Shown piece after piece: positions 55,190 to 64,000 of a stretch of DNA of 64,000 nt. The position numbers and the translations under genes were made by a program. The DNA lies in the NCBI RefSeq assembly GCF_019891395.1, contig NZ_CP078143.1, positions 1,216,001 through 1,280,000 of the forward strand, given 5' to 3'. Under the pieces are notes generated by a model. That model was not told the origin of the DNA. It worked only from the letters and a program-made list of their open reading frames with translations, and did no database searches. Each line of letters starts with the position of its first letter. Within the stretch, counting starts at the first letter, position 1. Origin of the DNA: Nitratireductor kimnyeongensis (GTDB lineage Bacteria > Pseudomonadota > Alphaproteobacteria > Rhizobiales > Rhizobiaceae).

Positions 55190-56992
55190 TCAGTCCGGCT
55201 TTTTGCGCGCCTTCTTCTTGCCGCCTGCGGGCTTGGCGAATTTCGGCTTGCCGGGTTTGCCGTCTTTCTTCGCCCAGGGCTTGGCATCGTCGCGCCATTC
55301 GCCACCCTTGCGATGCGGCTTGCCGGCCGGCCGGCGCTTTCCCGCAAAAGGTTTTGGGCCATTGCCGCGCGCCGCAAGTTCGGGCGCTCCATCCAATTGC
55401 ACAACCCGGATGCTGCGCTCCAGAACCGCTTGCGGGCCGATGGCGGCAAGGAAACGGCCAACACAGGCGGCATCGAGCTGAACGAAGGTCTCGTCCTGCT
55501 GCATCTTGATCGCGCCGATCTCGCGCTTGGTGATTTCGCCGGCACGACACAGAAGCGGGATGAGCCAGCGCGGCTCGGCATTCTGCTTGCGGCCAACCGA
55601 CAGCGAAAACCAGACGCTCTCGTCGAACTCTTCACGGCGCGGCGCGCGTTCCTCGCGCATGCCGCCACCATCCTGGACGGTCACTTCGGTCACGTCTTCC
55701 GGCGCGGAGAGCTTGGCACGGTGAAGCCGGACAAAGGCCGCCGCGATCTGTTCGGCGCCATGCTTTTCAAGAAGCGCTTTGACGAAATCGGTCTCGTTGT
55801 CCTGAATGGCGTCCTCGAGATGCGGGTCGGCCATCAGACGTTCGTCATCGCGTTGAAGAACCTCGTCGGCGGAGGGTGGGCTGGTCCACTCAAGCCGTAC
55901 CTTGGCATCGCGCAGAAGGCGCTCGGCACGGCGGCGACCATTGGGCGCAACGATGAGCGCACTCACACCCTTGCGCCCTGCCCGCCCGGTGCGGCCCGAG
56001 CGGTGCAACAGCGTTTCGGAGTTGGTTGGCAGATCCGCGTGCACCACGAGCTCGAGATTGGGCAGGTCGATACCGCGGGCGGCAACATCCGTCGCCACGC
56101 AGACACGGGCACGCCCGTCGCGCATGGCCTGCAGCGCATGGGTGCGCTCGCTCTGGCTGAGCTCGCCTGAGAGGGCCACGACCGAGAAACCGCGATTGTT
56201 GAACCGCGCGGTCAGATGATTGACCGTGGCGCGCGTGTTGCAGAACACCAGCGCATTGCGCGCTTCGTAATAGCGCAGCACGTTGATGATGGCGTTTTCG
56301 CGCTCCTGCGGAATGGCGAGGAAGCCGCGATACTCGATATCGCCGTGCTGCTTCTGCTCGGCTGCCGTGGTGATGCGCACCGCATCGCGCTGATAATTCT
56401 TCGCCAGATTGGCGATGGTGCGCGAGACGGTTGCCGAAAACATGAGCGTGCGGCGCTCGGCGGGTGCTGCATCCAGAATGAACTCCAGATCCTCGCGGAA
56501 GCCGAGATCGAGCATTTCGTCCGCCTCGTCCAGAACGACGGCGCGCAGGTCCGACATGTCGAGCGCATTGCGGCGGATGTGGTCGCACAGGCGGCCGGGT
56601 GTGCCGACGACGATATGGGCACCGCGCTCCAGCGCCCGACGCTCGGTGCGGATGTCCATGCCGCCGACACAAGAGGCGATCACGGCGCCGGTTTCGGCGT
56701 AAAGCCATTCCAGCTCGCGCTTGACCTGAAGCGCCAGTTCGCGCGTGGGCGCAACGGCGAGGCCGAGCGGAGCGGCGGCACGGTCAAAGCTTTCCGCGCC
56801 GTCAAGCAGGCTTGGTGCCAGCGCGAGGCCGAAGGCAACGGTCTTGCCGGAGCCGGTCTGGGCGGAAACAAGCGCATCGGCGCCTGCAGGTTCCAGTTCC
56901 AGAACAGCCTTCTGAACCTGGGTCAATTCGGTATAGCCGCGCTTGTCCAACGCCCGGCCAAGCGCTGGCACAATGCCTTCGAACTCGGTCAT
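55190..56992 (-). CDS. DEAD-box RNA helicase
   Basis: A 600-residue ATP-dependent RNA helicase. Motif Q region near the start, motif I AQTGSGKT near 44, motif Ia PTRELA, motif Ib TPGR, motif II VLDEADEMLDLGF, motif III SAT, motif V ATDVAARGID and motif VI HRSGRTGRAG. After the core (to about 375) comes a helical linker and a DbpA/CsdA-type RNA-binding domain (about 465-540, VWFSLSVGRKQNAEPRWLIPLLCRAGEITKREIGAI, given by position). The Lys/Arg/Gly/Pro-rich tail (545-600) probably binds RNA non-specifically. This architecture is that of the DeaD/CsdA group, which acts in ribosome assembly and cold adaptation. ATG 56992. Confidence 0.9.
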   Translation of the reverse strand: MTEFEGIVPALGRALDKRGYTELTQVQKAVLELEPAGADALVSAQTGSGKTVAFGLALAPSLLDGAESFDRAAAPLGLAVAPTRELALQVKRELEWLYAETGAVIASCVGGMDIRTERRALERGAHIVVGTPGRLCDHIRRNALDMSDLRAVVLDEADEMLDLGFREDLEFILDAAPAERRTLMFSATVSRTIANLAKNYQRDAVRITTAAEQKQHGDIEYRGFLAIPQERENAIINVLRYYEARNALVFCNTRATVNHLTARFNNRGFSVVALSGELSQSERTHALQAMRDGRARVCVATDVAARGIDLPNLELVVHADLPTNSETLLHRSGRTGRAGRKGVSALIVAPNGRRRAERLLRDAKVRLEWTSPPSADEVLQRDDERLMADPHLEDAIQDNETDFVKALLEKHGAEQIAAAFVRLHRAKLSAPEDVTEVTVQDGGGMREERAPRREEFDESVWFSLSVGRKQNAEPRWLIPLLCRAGEITKREIGAIKMQQDETFVQLDAACVGRFLAAIGPQAVLERSIRVVQLDGAPELAARGNGPKPFAGKRRPAGKPHRKGGEWRDDAKPWAKKDGKPGKPKFAKPAGGKKKARKKPD

Positions 56993-57152
56993 TCATCTTC
57001 TTTCGGAAATGAGCGCGCTTTGTGAGATCGTCTGTGTCAGATGGTCTGGAGGGCGCGCAGCGCGGCGATTTCACCAACGCTTTTGCGCCCTACTACGCGT
57101 GTCGGAGGCAAATGTACAGCGGGGAGTGTCAAATTCCCTTTGCTTCGAACGC

Positions 57153-58547
57153 TCAGCCGGCAGCGGCCTCACGCTCGTCTCGTGCCGTCAGGCGCATCAT
57201 GACCAGGGCGAGAAGCATGGTGAGCGCCGAGATGATCGAGAGCATCACGAACGCATTGAAATACCCCCCGGCACCATCCGCATGGGCGAGAAGAACGACG
57301 ATCAGGACAGCACCGATTGCGCCGCCGACACGCTGAACGATGTTCACCAGCGTTGCCGCATCGCCCATTTCCTCTTTATGCGCGGCGGCGTAGGCAGCCG
57401 TCATGGCCGGCATCTGGCCAAGCGCCATGCCGATGCCCCTGACGACGAGAAGCGGTGCCAGCCAAAGCGCCGGGAGCGGCGTGGGCAGAAGGAAGGGCAA
57501 TGTGCTCAAGAGGAGCGCAAGTGCGCCGGCGAGCGTTACCCGTCCCGCGCCGAAACGGTCTGTCAGCGCGCCGCCGACCGGCAGGGCCAGAGCGCTGCCG
57601 AGCCCCATGGCTAAAAGCAGAAATCCGGTCTCCACCGTGTCGCGGGCCGCGATCACCTGGAGGTAAAGCGGCAGGAGCAGGAGCCCGCCATACATGTTGG
57701 CACCGGTCAGGCCGGTTGTGAGCGTGGCCGTGGCAAAGACCGGCCGCCGAAGAAGCGAGAGGTCGATAAGTGGTGGCCGCGCACGTGTGGCGTTTGCAAC
57801 GAAACCTGCGACGAGGACGAGGCCGGCGACGACACAGACAAGATTGATGCGTGTGAGACCTTCGGCGCCGAATTCGGTGGCGCCATAGAGGAAGAGCGGC
57901 AGCCCGGCGCCGAGCAGAAGCAGACCCGCAATATCGAGACGCCGCGTCTCGTCCCGGTCGCCGGCTGGCACAAGCCCCTTTGCGAGAAGAAGCGCTGCAA
58001 CGCCGACCGGAACGTTGATCCAGAACAGCCAGCGCCATGACGCATGATCGAGCAGGAGCCCGCCAATCGCCGGGCCGATGGCCGGTCCCAGCGCAACGAC
58101 AAGGCCAAGCGCGCCCATGATACGGCCAAGCTGCCTGGGGCCTGCAGTCGCACCGATGATCGCCTGTCCCGCCGGCACCATGAGACCACCGGCGAGACCC
58201 TGAAGAAAACGGGCGGCGATCAACGACCATGGCCCGGGCGCAATGGCGCAGAGCACCGATGCGCCCGTGAACCCCGCAAGGCTGAACGCCCAAAGGCGGC
58301 CATAGCCGAAACGGTTTCCGAGCCAGGCGGCGAGCGGAAGGGAGATTGCCAGCGCGACCAGATACCCAGTGGCAATCCACTGGATCAAAGGCAGCGTGGT
58401 GGCGAGATCTTCCCGTATCGTTTCGAGCGCGAGATTGACGACCGTGGAATCGAGCATCGCCATGAACGCGCCGGCACCGGTGACGGCGGCGATCTTCCAT
58501 ATCCGCGCGGGGATGGCCGGCGGCGGTGTCTTGCGATCCGTGCTCAC
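57153..58547 (-). CDS. MFS transporter, DHA2 (EmrB/QacA) family
   Basis: A 464-residue drug/proton antiporter type permease with about 14 helices. Landmarks are the N-terminal LDSTVVNLALETIREDL and WIATGYLVALAISLPLAAWLGNRFGYGRLW (motif D1 and motif A), and motif C in GLVVALGPAIGPAIGGLL. GTG start at 58547. It follows the ars operon by 61 bp on the same strand, with no terminator seen between, and may be cotranscribed. A role in arsenic or organoarsenical export is possible but unproven; multidrug export is the default family role. Confidence 0.85.
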   Translation of the reverse strand: MSTDRKTPPPAIPARIWKIAAVTGAGAFMAMLDSTVVNLALETIREDLATTLPLIQWIATGYLVALAISLPLAAWLGNRFGYGRLWAFSLAGFTGASVLCAIAPGPWSLIAARFLQGLAGGLMVPAGQAIIGATAGPRQLGRIMGALGLVVALGPAIGPAIGGLLLDHASWRWLFWINVPVGVAALLLAKGLVPAGDRDETRRLDIAGLLLLGAGLPLFLYGATEFGAEGLTRINLVCVVAGLVLVAGFVANATRARPPLIDLSLLRRPVFATATLTTGLTGANMYGGLLLLPLYLQVIAARDTVETGFLLLAMGLGSALALPVGGALTDRFGAGRVTLAGALALLLSTLPFLLPTPLPALWLAPLLVVRGIGMALGQMPAMTAAYAAAHKEEMGDAATLVNIVQRVGGAIGAVLIVVLLAHADGAGGYFNAFVMLSIISALTMLLALVMMRLTARDEREAAAG

Positions 58548-58608
58548 GGGCCGAAACTCTCAACCGGCCCGGAGCAGAAGTCAACGCGCGAACACGTCGC
58601 AGCCTGTG

Positions 58609-59007
58609 CTACCGCACCACCTCGCCGTCTTCCTTGGTGAAGGCCTTCACCGCGCCCTCAGGCAGGAGCTCCAGCACGGTCTCGGACGGGCGGCAGAGCT
58701 TTGTGCCAAGCGGGGTTTCCACGATGGGCCGGTTCATGAGGATCGGGTGCTCGACCATGAAGTCGATCAGCTCGTCATCGCTCCACTTGTCTTCACCAAG
58801 ACCCAGCTCGTCATAAGGCGTGCCCTTCTGGCGCAGGATCGCGCGGGGCGACACGCCCATGGCGGCAATCAGCGAAACCAGTTTTTCGCGGCCGGGCGGG
58901 GTCTTGAGATATTCGATCACCTCAGGCTTTTCACCGGCTTCGCGGAGCATGGCCAGCACATTGCGCGAGGTGCCGCATTTCGGATTGTGATAGATGGTGA
59001 CGGTCAT
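58609..59007 (-). CDS. arsC: Arsenate reductase, glutaredoxin-dependent (ArsC/Spx family)
   Basis: A 132-residue enzyme that reduces arsenate to arsenite using glutathione and glutaredoxin. The thioredoxin-fold start MTVTIYHNPKCGTSRNVL has the catalytic Cys near residue 11. The substrate-binding Arg residues are in the LMNRPIVETPLGTKLCRP block. Start at ATG 59007, where the preceding frame overlaps acr3. It lies 11 bp after acr3. It is the second, structurally unrelated arsenate reductase of the same operon. Confidence 0.93.
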   Translation of the reverse strand: MTVTIYHNPKCGTSRNVLAMLREAGEKPEVIEYLKTPPGREKLVSLIAAMGVSPRAILRQKGTPYDELGLGEDKWSDDELIDFMVEHPILMNRPIVETPLGTKLCRPSETVLELLPEGAVKAFTKEDGEVVR

Positions 59008-59018
59008 GTTTGTCTCGC

Positions 59019-60098
<1,080 letters not shown>

Positions 60099-60109
60099 TC
60101 AACGTGTTC

Positions 60110-60619
60110 CTATTCGGAGAGGGCCGGTGTGCGGCCGATATCATCCAGACGGCGCTGCAGGGACAGCCGGTCGAGCGAGGCGAGCGGCAGCGCCGTGAAA
60201 ATGGAAATGCGGTTGTTGAGCATGCGATAGGTGTCGGCGAAAGCGAGGTGCTTCTCGGCCTCTGTTCCGGTCACCGCTGCCGGGTCGGGCAGCCCCCAAT
60301 GGGCCGTCATCGGCTGGCCGGGCCAGACAGGGCAGGCTTCCTGCGCCGCACTGTCGCAAAGCGTGAAGACGAAATCGAGCTTGGGTGCATCCGGCGTTGC
60401 GAACTCCTCCCAGTCTTTCGAGCGTGCAAAGGCGATGTCGTGGTTCATGCGCTCGAGCAGTTCCAGCGCATAAGGATGGACTGAACCCTTGGGCTGCGAG
60501 CCGGCTGAATAAGCGTTGAAGCGCCCGGCGGCGACCCGGTTCAAAACCGCTTCGGCCAAGATGGAGCGGGCAGAATTTCCGGTGCACAAAAAGAGCACGT
60601 TGAAGGTTTTATCACTCAT
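60110..60619 (-). CDS. arsC: Arsenate reductase, thioredoxin-dependent (LMW phosphatase fold)
   Basis: A 169-residue arsenate reductase of the low-molecular-weight tyrosine phosphatase fold. The P-loop is VLFLCTGNSARS with catalytic Cys near residue 12. FTLCDSAAQEACP carries the second and third Cys used in the thiol relay, followed by GLPDP with the general-acid Asp. It is the first structural gene after arsR (12 bp gap). Both this and the glutaredoxin-type enzyme are in one operon. Confidence 0.93.
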   Translation of the reverse strand: MSDKTFNVLFLCTGNSARSILAEAVLNRVAAGRFNAYSAGSQPKGSVHPYALELLERMNHDIAFARSKDWEEFATPDAPKLDFVFTLCDSAAQEACPVWPGQPMTAHWGLPDPAAVTGTEAEKHLAFADTYRMLNNRISIFTALPLASLDRLSLQRRLDDIGRTPALSE

Positions 60620-60631
60620 GGCTCAGGCCTC

Positions 60632-60964
60632 CTAGCAGTGACAGGTCGCCGCCTCGATGGCGGGGCGGCACAGATCGGGGTTTCCGTTGCAGCAATCCTC
60701 CATGAGGAAAGCGAGAAGATCGCGAAACCCGGTCATGTCGGCGCAGTAGCGAATGATGCGGCCTTCCCGTTCCGCACGGATCATGCCTGACTGCGACAGG
60801 ATCTTGAGGTGGGCGGAGGCGGTGTTCTGGACAACGCCCAGCCGCGCTGCGACTTCCCCCGCCGGCAGCCCCTCGGGCCCCGCCTTGACAAGCAGGCGGA
60901 ACACTTCGAGCCGGGTCTCCTGACCGAGCGCGGCGAGTGCTTCTATGGCTTCGACTTTCTGCAT
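60632..60964 (-). CDS. arsR: ArsR family arsenite-responsive repressor
   Basis: A 110-residue winged helix repressor. The helix-turn-helix is AGEVAARLGVVQNTASAHLKILSQSGMIRAEREGR. Cysteines cluster at the C-terminus (DCCNGNPDLC and TCHC), a plausible arsenite site of the ArsR C-terminal type. It leads the ars operon. A dyad abuts its start codon and is probably its operator. The start codon has no clear ribosome-binding site, so translation may be leaderless. Confidence 0.93.
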   Translation of the reverse strand: MQKVEAIEALAALGQETRLEVFRLLVKAGPEGLPAGEVAARLGVVQNTASAHLKILSQSGMIRAEREGRIIRYCADMTGFRDLLAFLMEDCCNGNPDLCRPAIEAATCHC

Positions 60965-60965
60965 T

Positions 60966-60989
60966 ATCGAAATATCCGGATTTATCGAT
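60966..60989. promoter_or_regulatory. Candidate ArsR operator
   Basis: Dyad with outer arms ATCGA and TCGAT and a central palindrome ATCCGGAT; all share one centre at 60977.5. It begins 1 bp upstream of the arsR start codon, so bound ArsR would cover the translation start region and the transcription start if the message is leaderless. Confidence 0.6.
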
Positions 60990-61302
60990 TAATATGGGTG
61001 GTTCTTCGCATGGTCGCGGGATGGCGTCAAGATGCATTGGGAGGTGGCTGGATGAAAACCGGGCCGCGCTCTTGCACATTCTCCCATTGGGTCCCGGGTC
61101 AAGTCCGGGATGACGAGCTCCTTCTCCCCGTTCTGACGAGGAGAAGGTCCCGGCAGGGGGATGAGGGGCAGTTGGTGCCTTGCGATCTATTCCACCTCTG
61201 TCGGTATCCTTGCAAATGATGGTGCCTGCCCCTCATCCTCACCTTCTCCCCGCTCGCGGGGAGAAGGGGGCGTTTGACGCTGGCGTGCGTTCTGCAGAGG
61301 GG
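60990..61302. other. Intergenic region holding palindromic repeats
   Basis: About 310 bp between the ars operator and repeat copy B, with no supported gene. It includes a half-palindrome (TCCCGGGTCAAGTCCGGGATGACGA around 61091, two arms of the rhizobial type) and the hairpin pair at 61120-61267. Open frames here are shadows of repeats. Confidence 0.55.
61120..61267. repeat. Facing pair of intergenic hairpin repeats
   Basis: Hairpin 1 (61120-61147) has arms CCTTCTCC and GGAGAAGG. Hairpin 2 (61242-61267) has arms CCTTCTCCCCGC and GCGGGGAGAAGG. Next to each lies a GATGAGGGGCAG-type block in opposite orientation (61160-61170 and 61225-61235), so the two units face each other. This matches a repeat type I recall from many rhizobial intergenic regions. 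Confidence 0.75.
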
Positions 61303-61520
61303 GTGGGGAAGAAAAGAGCGAATAGGGAGTAGCGAATAGCGAGTAGGGAACGCGCTTCAACTCCCTCGTCATCCTATGGCTTGACCATAGGATCCATGCC
61401 GTTGCGGGGGTGACGGGGTAGGAGTGAGGAAAATTGCGTGTCGCCTTGAAGGGCTGCGGTTTATCCCCGGCGCTACGGCATGGATCCTCGGGTCGAGCCC
61501 GAGGATGACGAGGGAGTGCG
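61303..61520. repeat. Dispersed intergenic palindromic repeat, copy B
   Basis: Second copy of the element at 38671-38890 in the same orientation. Shared parts include AGAGCGAATAGGGAGTAGCG, GGCTTGACCATAGGATCCAT, GGGTGACGGGGTA, and CGGTTTATCCCCGGCGCTAC. Inverted arms near 61371 and 61477 again end in ATCCATGCCGT / ACGGCATGGAT. Differences are scattered substitutions. Confidence 0.85.
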
Positions 61521-61597
61521 GGGCGGGGTGGGAGCCCCTATCCGCTCGGCAGGTTCAAGAGGCGAAGGGGCCGAGACGCCCTGCCCTGAACACAACC

Positions 61598-62425
61598 TCA
61601 GCCGACGAAGGCGCGCTCGACGACGAAATCGGCCGGCTCGGCGTTGGAGCCTTCCTTGAGGCCCGCCTTCTCGACCAGCGCCTTCACATCCTTGAGCATG
61701 GCCATGGAGCCGCAGATCATGACGCGGTCATTCTCGCGGTCGAAAGGCTCGGTGCCGAGCGCCCTGAACAGCTCACCATTCTCGATCAGCGTCGTGATAC
61801 GCCCCATCGCGGGTGAGGTTTCGCGCGTGGTGGAGGTGAAATGGGTCAGGCGCCCCTCAACCAGTTCGCCGATCAGCGGATCGTCCTTGAGAGCGGTCAC
61901 CAGTTCCTTGCCGTAATCGAGCTCGGCCACGTCACGGCAGGTGTGGGTGAGGATGATGTTGTCGAACTTCTCATAGGTCTCCGGATCGCGGATCAGGCTC
62001 GCGAAAGGCGCGATGCCTGTGCCGGTGGAGATCATGTAGAGGTTTTTCGCCGGCGTCAGCGCATCGTTGACTAGCGTGCCCGTGGACTTCTGGCGCATGA
62101 GCACCGTGTCGCCGGGCTGGATCTTCTGCAGATGCTGGGTCAGAGGACCATCCGGCACCTTGATGGAGAAGAACTCCACTTCCTCGTCCCAGGCGGGACT
62201 GGCGATGGAATAGGCGCGGAAGACAGGCTTTTCCGCATTGGGCAGGCCGATCATCACGAACTCGCCGGAGCGGAAGCGGAAGCTCTGCGGCCGCGTGATG
62301 CGGAAGGCAAAGAGATTGTCCGTGTAATGTTTCACCGACGTCACGCGCTCGGCAAAGCAGCCGGCGGGAATCGGGAATTCAGGGGTCTTTTCGGCGTCGT
62401 TCTCGCGGAGCGCAGCGCTGTCCAT
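61598..62425 (-). CDS. fpr: Ferredoxin-NADP reductase
   Basis: A 275-residue flavoenzyme passing electrons between NADPH and ferredoxin or flavodoxin. FAD-binding RAYSIASP near residue 75 and EFFSIKVPDGPLTQHLQ; NADP-binding STGTGIAPFASLIRDP and VMICGSMAML. The C-terminus FVVERAFVG matches the rhizobial Fpr subclass, where an aromatic or Val/Gly ending replaces the plant-type Tyr. ATG 62425 gives the normal N-terminus; the frame is open to 62536. Ferredoxin fdxA lies 50 kb away and is only a possible partner. Confidence 0.93.
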   Translation of the reverse strand: MDSAALRENDAEKTPEFPIPAGCFAERVTSVKHYTDNLFAFRITRPQSFRFRSGEFVMIGLPNAEKPVFRAYSIASPAWDEEVEFFSIKVPDGPLTQHLQKIQPGDTVLMRQKSTGTLVNDALTPAKNLYMISTGTGIAPFASLIRDPETYEKFDNIILTHTCRDVAELDYGKELVTALKDDPLIGELVEGRLTHFTSTTRETSPAMGRITTLIENGELFRALGTEPFDRENDRVMICGSMAMLKDVKALVEKAGLKEGSNAEPADFVVERAFVG

Positions 62426-62542
62426 GAATACTGTCCTCGTTCGGTCGGAAGTCTCTATGCCTGTTTCCGGTTCGGATGCAAACCCAAATCGCGGTACCGA
62501 TGGCTGCTCTTGCCTGTCGAAATTATTAGTATACAAATGAAT

Positions 62543-62552
62543 TTGACGTCAA
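62543..62552. promoter_or_regulatory. Palindrome TTGACGTCAA in the fpr-hyuA spacer
   Basis: Perfect 10-bp palindrome between the divergent fpr and hydantoinase genes. It may be a regulator site, but its shortness means it could arise by chance. Confidence 0.2.
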
Positions 62553-62620
62553 GTTTCGTGCGTTCGACACCTATTTCAATTCGTCGGGTCAACAAAGGTT
62601 TCACATTCCGGATTTCACCC

Positions 62621-64000
62621 ATGAATGAGAAAAAAGGCATCAATTCGGGTTCCGTTGTCGTCGGCATCGATGTGGGCGGCACCTTCACCGACCTGATCCT
62701 GATCGATACCCGCAAGGGATCGGATGGGGGTGTCAGGGTCGCCAAGACACCCACCACCATCGAGAACCAGGCTTTCGGCGTGGTCAACGCTATACGCGAG
62801 ACCGAGGTTCCGGCCTCCGAGATCGGGCTGATCGTGCATGGCACGACCACCACGACGAATGCGGTGCTTGAGCGGCAGCTTGCCAGAACAGGCATGATCA
62901 CCACCGCCGGCTTTCGCGACATCATCGAGCTTGGGCGGCGCACACGGCCACAGGCCTATGGCATGACAGGGACCTTCACTCCGGTGGTGCCGCGCAATCT
63001 GCGGCTCGAGGTGGATGAGCGCCTGGACGCCGCCGGAAACGTGCTCACACCACTCGATGAGGATGGCGTGCGCGCGGCGGTGAAGGCGCTGCTCGATCAG
63101 GGCTGCGTTTCGCTGGTGATTCACTTCCTGCACGCCTATGCCAACCCGGCCCATGAAAAGCGCGCGGCTGAAATTGCCGCCGAACTTTGGCCCAACGATT
63201 ACATCACCACTGGACATGCACTTCTGTCGGAAGCGCGCGAATTCGAACGCGGCGTAACGGCTGCCGTCAATGCCTCGGTACAGCCAATTCTCGAGCGCTA
63301 CATCGCCCGCCTCTCGAACGAATTGCAGGGCCTCGGCTATGCGCGCGACTTTCTGGTGATGAATGGCAATGGCGGCATGATCTCCGCCGCCCATGTGGCC
63401 CGTGAGGCCGCCAAGACGGTGATGTCCGGCCCGGCCTCGGGCGTGATGGCCGCAGCCTTCACGGCGCGGCGGGCGGGCGTCGACAATCTCATCACCTACG
63501 ATATGGGCGGCACATCCACCGATGTGGCTCTGGTGCGCGGCGCGCGACCGGCAGTCTCCAACGAGATTGAGGTGGAGTATGCCATGCCGATCCATGTGCC
63601 GATGGTGGATGTACACACGGTGGGTGCCGGCGGCGGATCGATCGCGCGCGTCAACGATGCGGGACTTCTGGAAGTGGGGCCGCAGAGCGCCGGTGCGAAG
63701 CCCGGCCCGATCTGCTATGGCCGCGGCGGCACGGAGCCGACCATCTCCGACGCCAATCTTCTTCTCGGCAGATTGAACTCGAAAAAACTGCTCTCGGTGG
63801 ACAATCCGGTTTCCGTTTCCGATGTCGAGGCGATCTTTGCAGACAGGCTCGGAAGCCGTCTCGAGCTTTCCGGCGTGGAGGCGGCGGGTGCTGTGCTGCA
63901 GATCGCCAACATCAAGATGGCGGGCGCGATCCGCATGGTCTCGCTCGGCAAGGGGCACGACCCGCGCGATTTTGCGCTTTTTGCTTTCGGAGGCGCGGGG
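62621..64000 (+). CDS. Hydantoinase/oxoprolinase family protein, subunit A (partial)
   Basis: The frame runs 460 codons from ATG 62621 to the window edge with no stop, so the 3' end is missing. The actin-like ATPase fold is visible: phosphate-1 loop VVGIDVGGTFTDLILID near residue 13, then VHGTTTTTNAVLER, a GTSTDVALV phosphate-2 type motif near 300 (TYDMGGTSTDVALV), and VGAGGGSIARVN. These are typical of HyuA (N-methylhydantoinase A, acetone carboxylase beta-like) proteins. The usual partner HyuB should follow outside the window. The substrate is unknown: 5-oxoproline, hydantoin or acetone-type carboxylation are all possible. The start lacks an obvious ribosome-binding site. Confidence 0.88.
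   Translation, partial: MNEKKGINSGSVVVGIDVGGTFTDLILIDTRKGSDGGVRVAKTPTTIENQAFGVVNAIRETEVPASEIGLIVHGTTTTTNAVLERQLARTGMITTAGFRDIIELGRRTRPQAYGMTGTFTPVVPRNLRLEVDERLDAAGNVLTPLDEDGVRAAVKALLDQGCVSLVIHFLHAYANPAHEKRAAEIAAELWPNDYITTGHALLSEAREFERGVTAAVNASVQPILERYIARLSNELQGLGYARDFLVMNGNGGMISAAHVAREAAKTVMSGPASGVMAAAFTARRAGVDNLITYDMGGTSTDVALVRGARPAVSNEIEVEYAMPIHVPMVDVHTVGAGGGSIARVNDAGLLEVGPQSAGAKPGPICYGRGGTEPTISDANLLLGRLNSKKLLSVDNPVSVSDVEAIFADRLGSRLELSGVEAAGAVLQIANIKMAGAIRMVSLGKGHDPRDFALFAFGGAG

Overview
The window looks like a piece of a main chromosome from a GC-rich alphaproteobacterium of the order Hyphomicrobiales (Rhizobiales), most like Mesorhizobium, Nitratireductor and other Phyllobacteriaceae. The basis is gene content and order: an rpoH2-type sigma factor, carD, fdxA, an S4-domain gene and a Suv3-type helicase lie beside phaB-phaA-phaR and rpmF, an order I recall from Sinorhizobium. 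The rhizobial-type liv operon with a DUF6867 gene and rhizobial intergenic palindromes agree. I saw no IS element, prophage, CRISPR array, rRNA or tRNA gene. The window cuts a TraB/GumN-like gene at its left edge and a hydantoinase-A-like gene at its right edge.

Bases 1-9.3 kb: a leftward group (thiN, an Uup-type ABC-F ATPase, xerC, TraB/GumN) diverges from a rightward thiBPQ thiamine importer. A TPP riboswitch precedes thiB. A periplasmic M48 metalloprotease lipoprotein follows. Bases 9.3-16 kb: rpoH2, carD (with terminator), fdxA, an S4 RNA-binding protein and a Suv3-like helicase, all leftward. Next is a 550-bp non-coding block holding an 85-bp direct repeat, a cluster of GANTC sites and a perfect DnaA box.

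Bases 16-28 kb: the polyhydroxybutyrate module (phaB, phaA, phaR), an ACT protein, rpmF, mtgA, a farnesyl diphosphate synthase, an orphan hybrid histidine kinase with a CtrA-like site, a cupin/MarR divergent pair with two operators, ispG, and a 3-hydroxybutyrate dehydrogenase. The last could act on the monomer released from the polymer. Bases 28-34.5 kb: a TetR regulator, a perfect palindromic operator, and an RND efflux adaptor and pump. A DUF3309 mini-protein and an MFS transporter follow.

Bases 34.6-47.3 kb: pyruvate carboxylase, then a complete branched-chain amino acid ABC importer (livHMGF, DUF6867, livJ). Its LivG carries a 170-residue Ala/Lys/Ser-rich tail and a C-terminal helix-hairpin-helix domain. 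mmsA, a valine-catabolism dehydrogenase, follows with a divergent LysR regulator, so uptake and breakdown of branched-chain amino acids sit side by side.

Bases 48-57 kb: a class C beta-lactamase-like hydrolase, a DUF305 membrane protein, a PhnA-like protein lacking its zinc ribbon, PPi-dependent phosphofructokinase, a small hypothetical protein, a double UspA protein, a SulP anion transporter with a structured 5' leader, and a DEAD-box RNA helicase. Bases 57-64 kb: an arsenic resistance operon (arsR, thioredoxin-type arsC, acr3, glutaredoxin-type arsC, probably an MFS pump), a repeat-rich spacer, ferredoxin-NADP reductase, and the start of hyuA. The most unusual items are the LivG fusion, the SulP leader RNA, the GANTC/DnaA-box intergenic block, and several clean undescribed operators.
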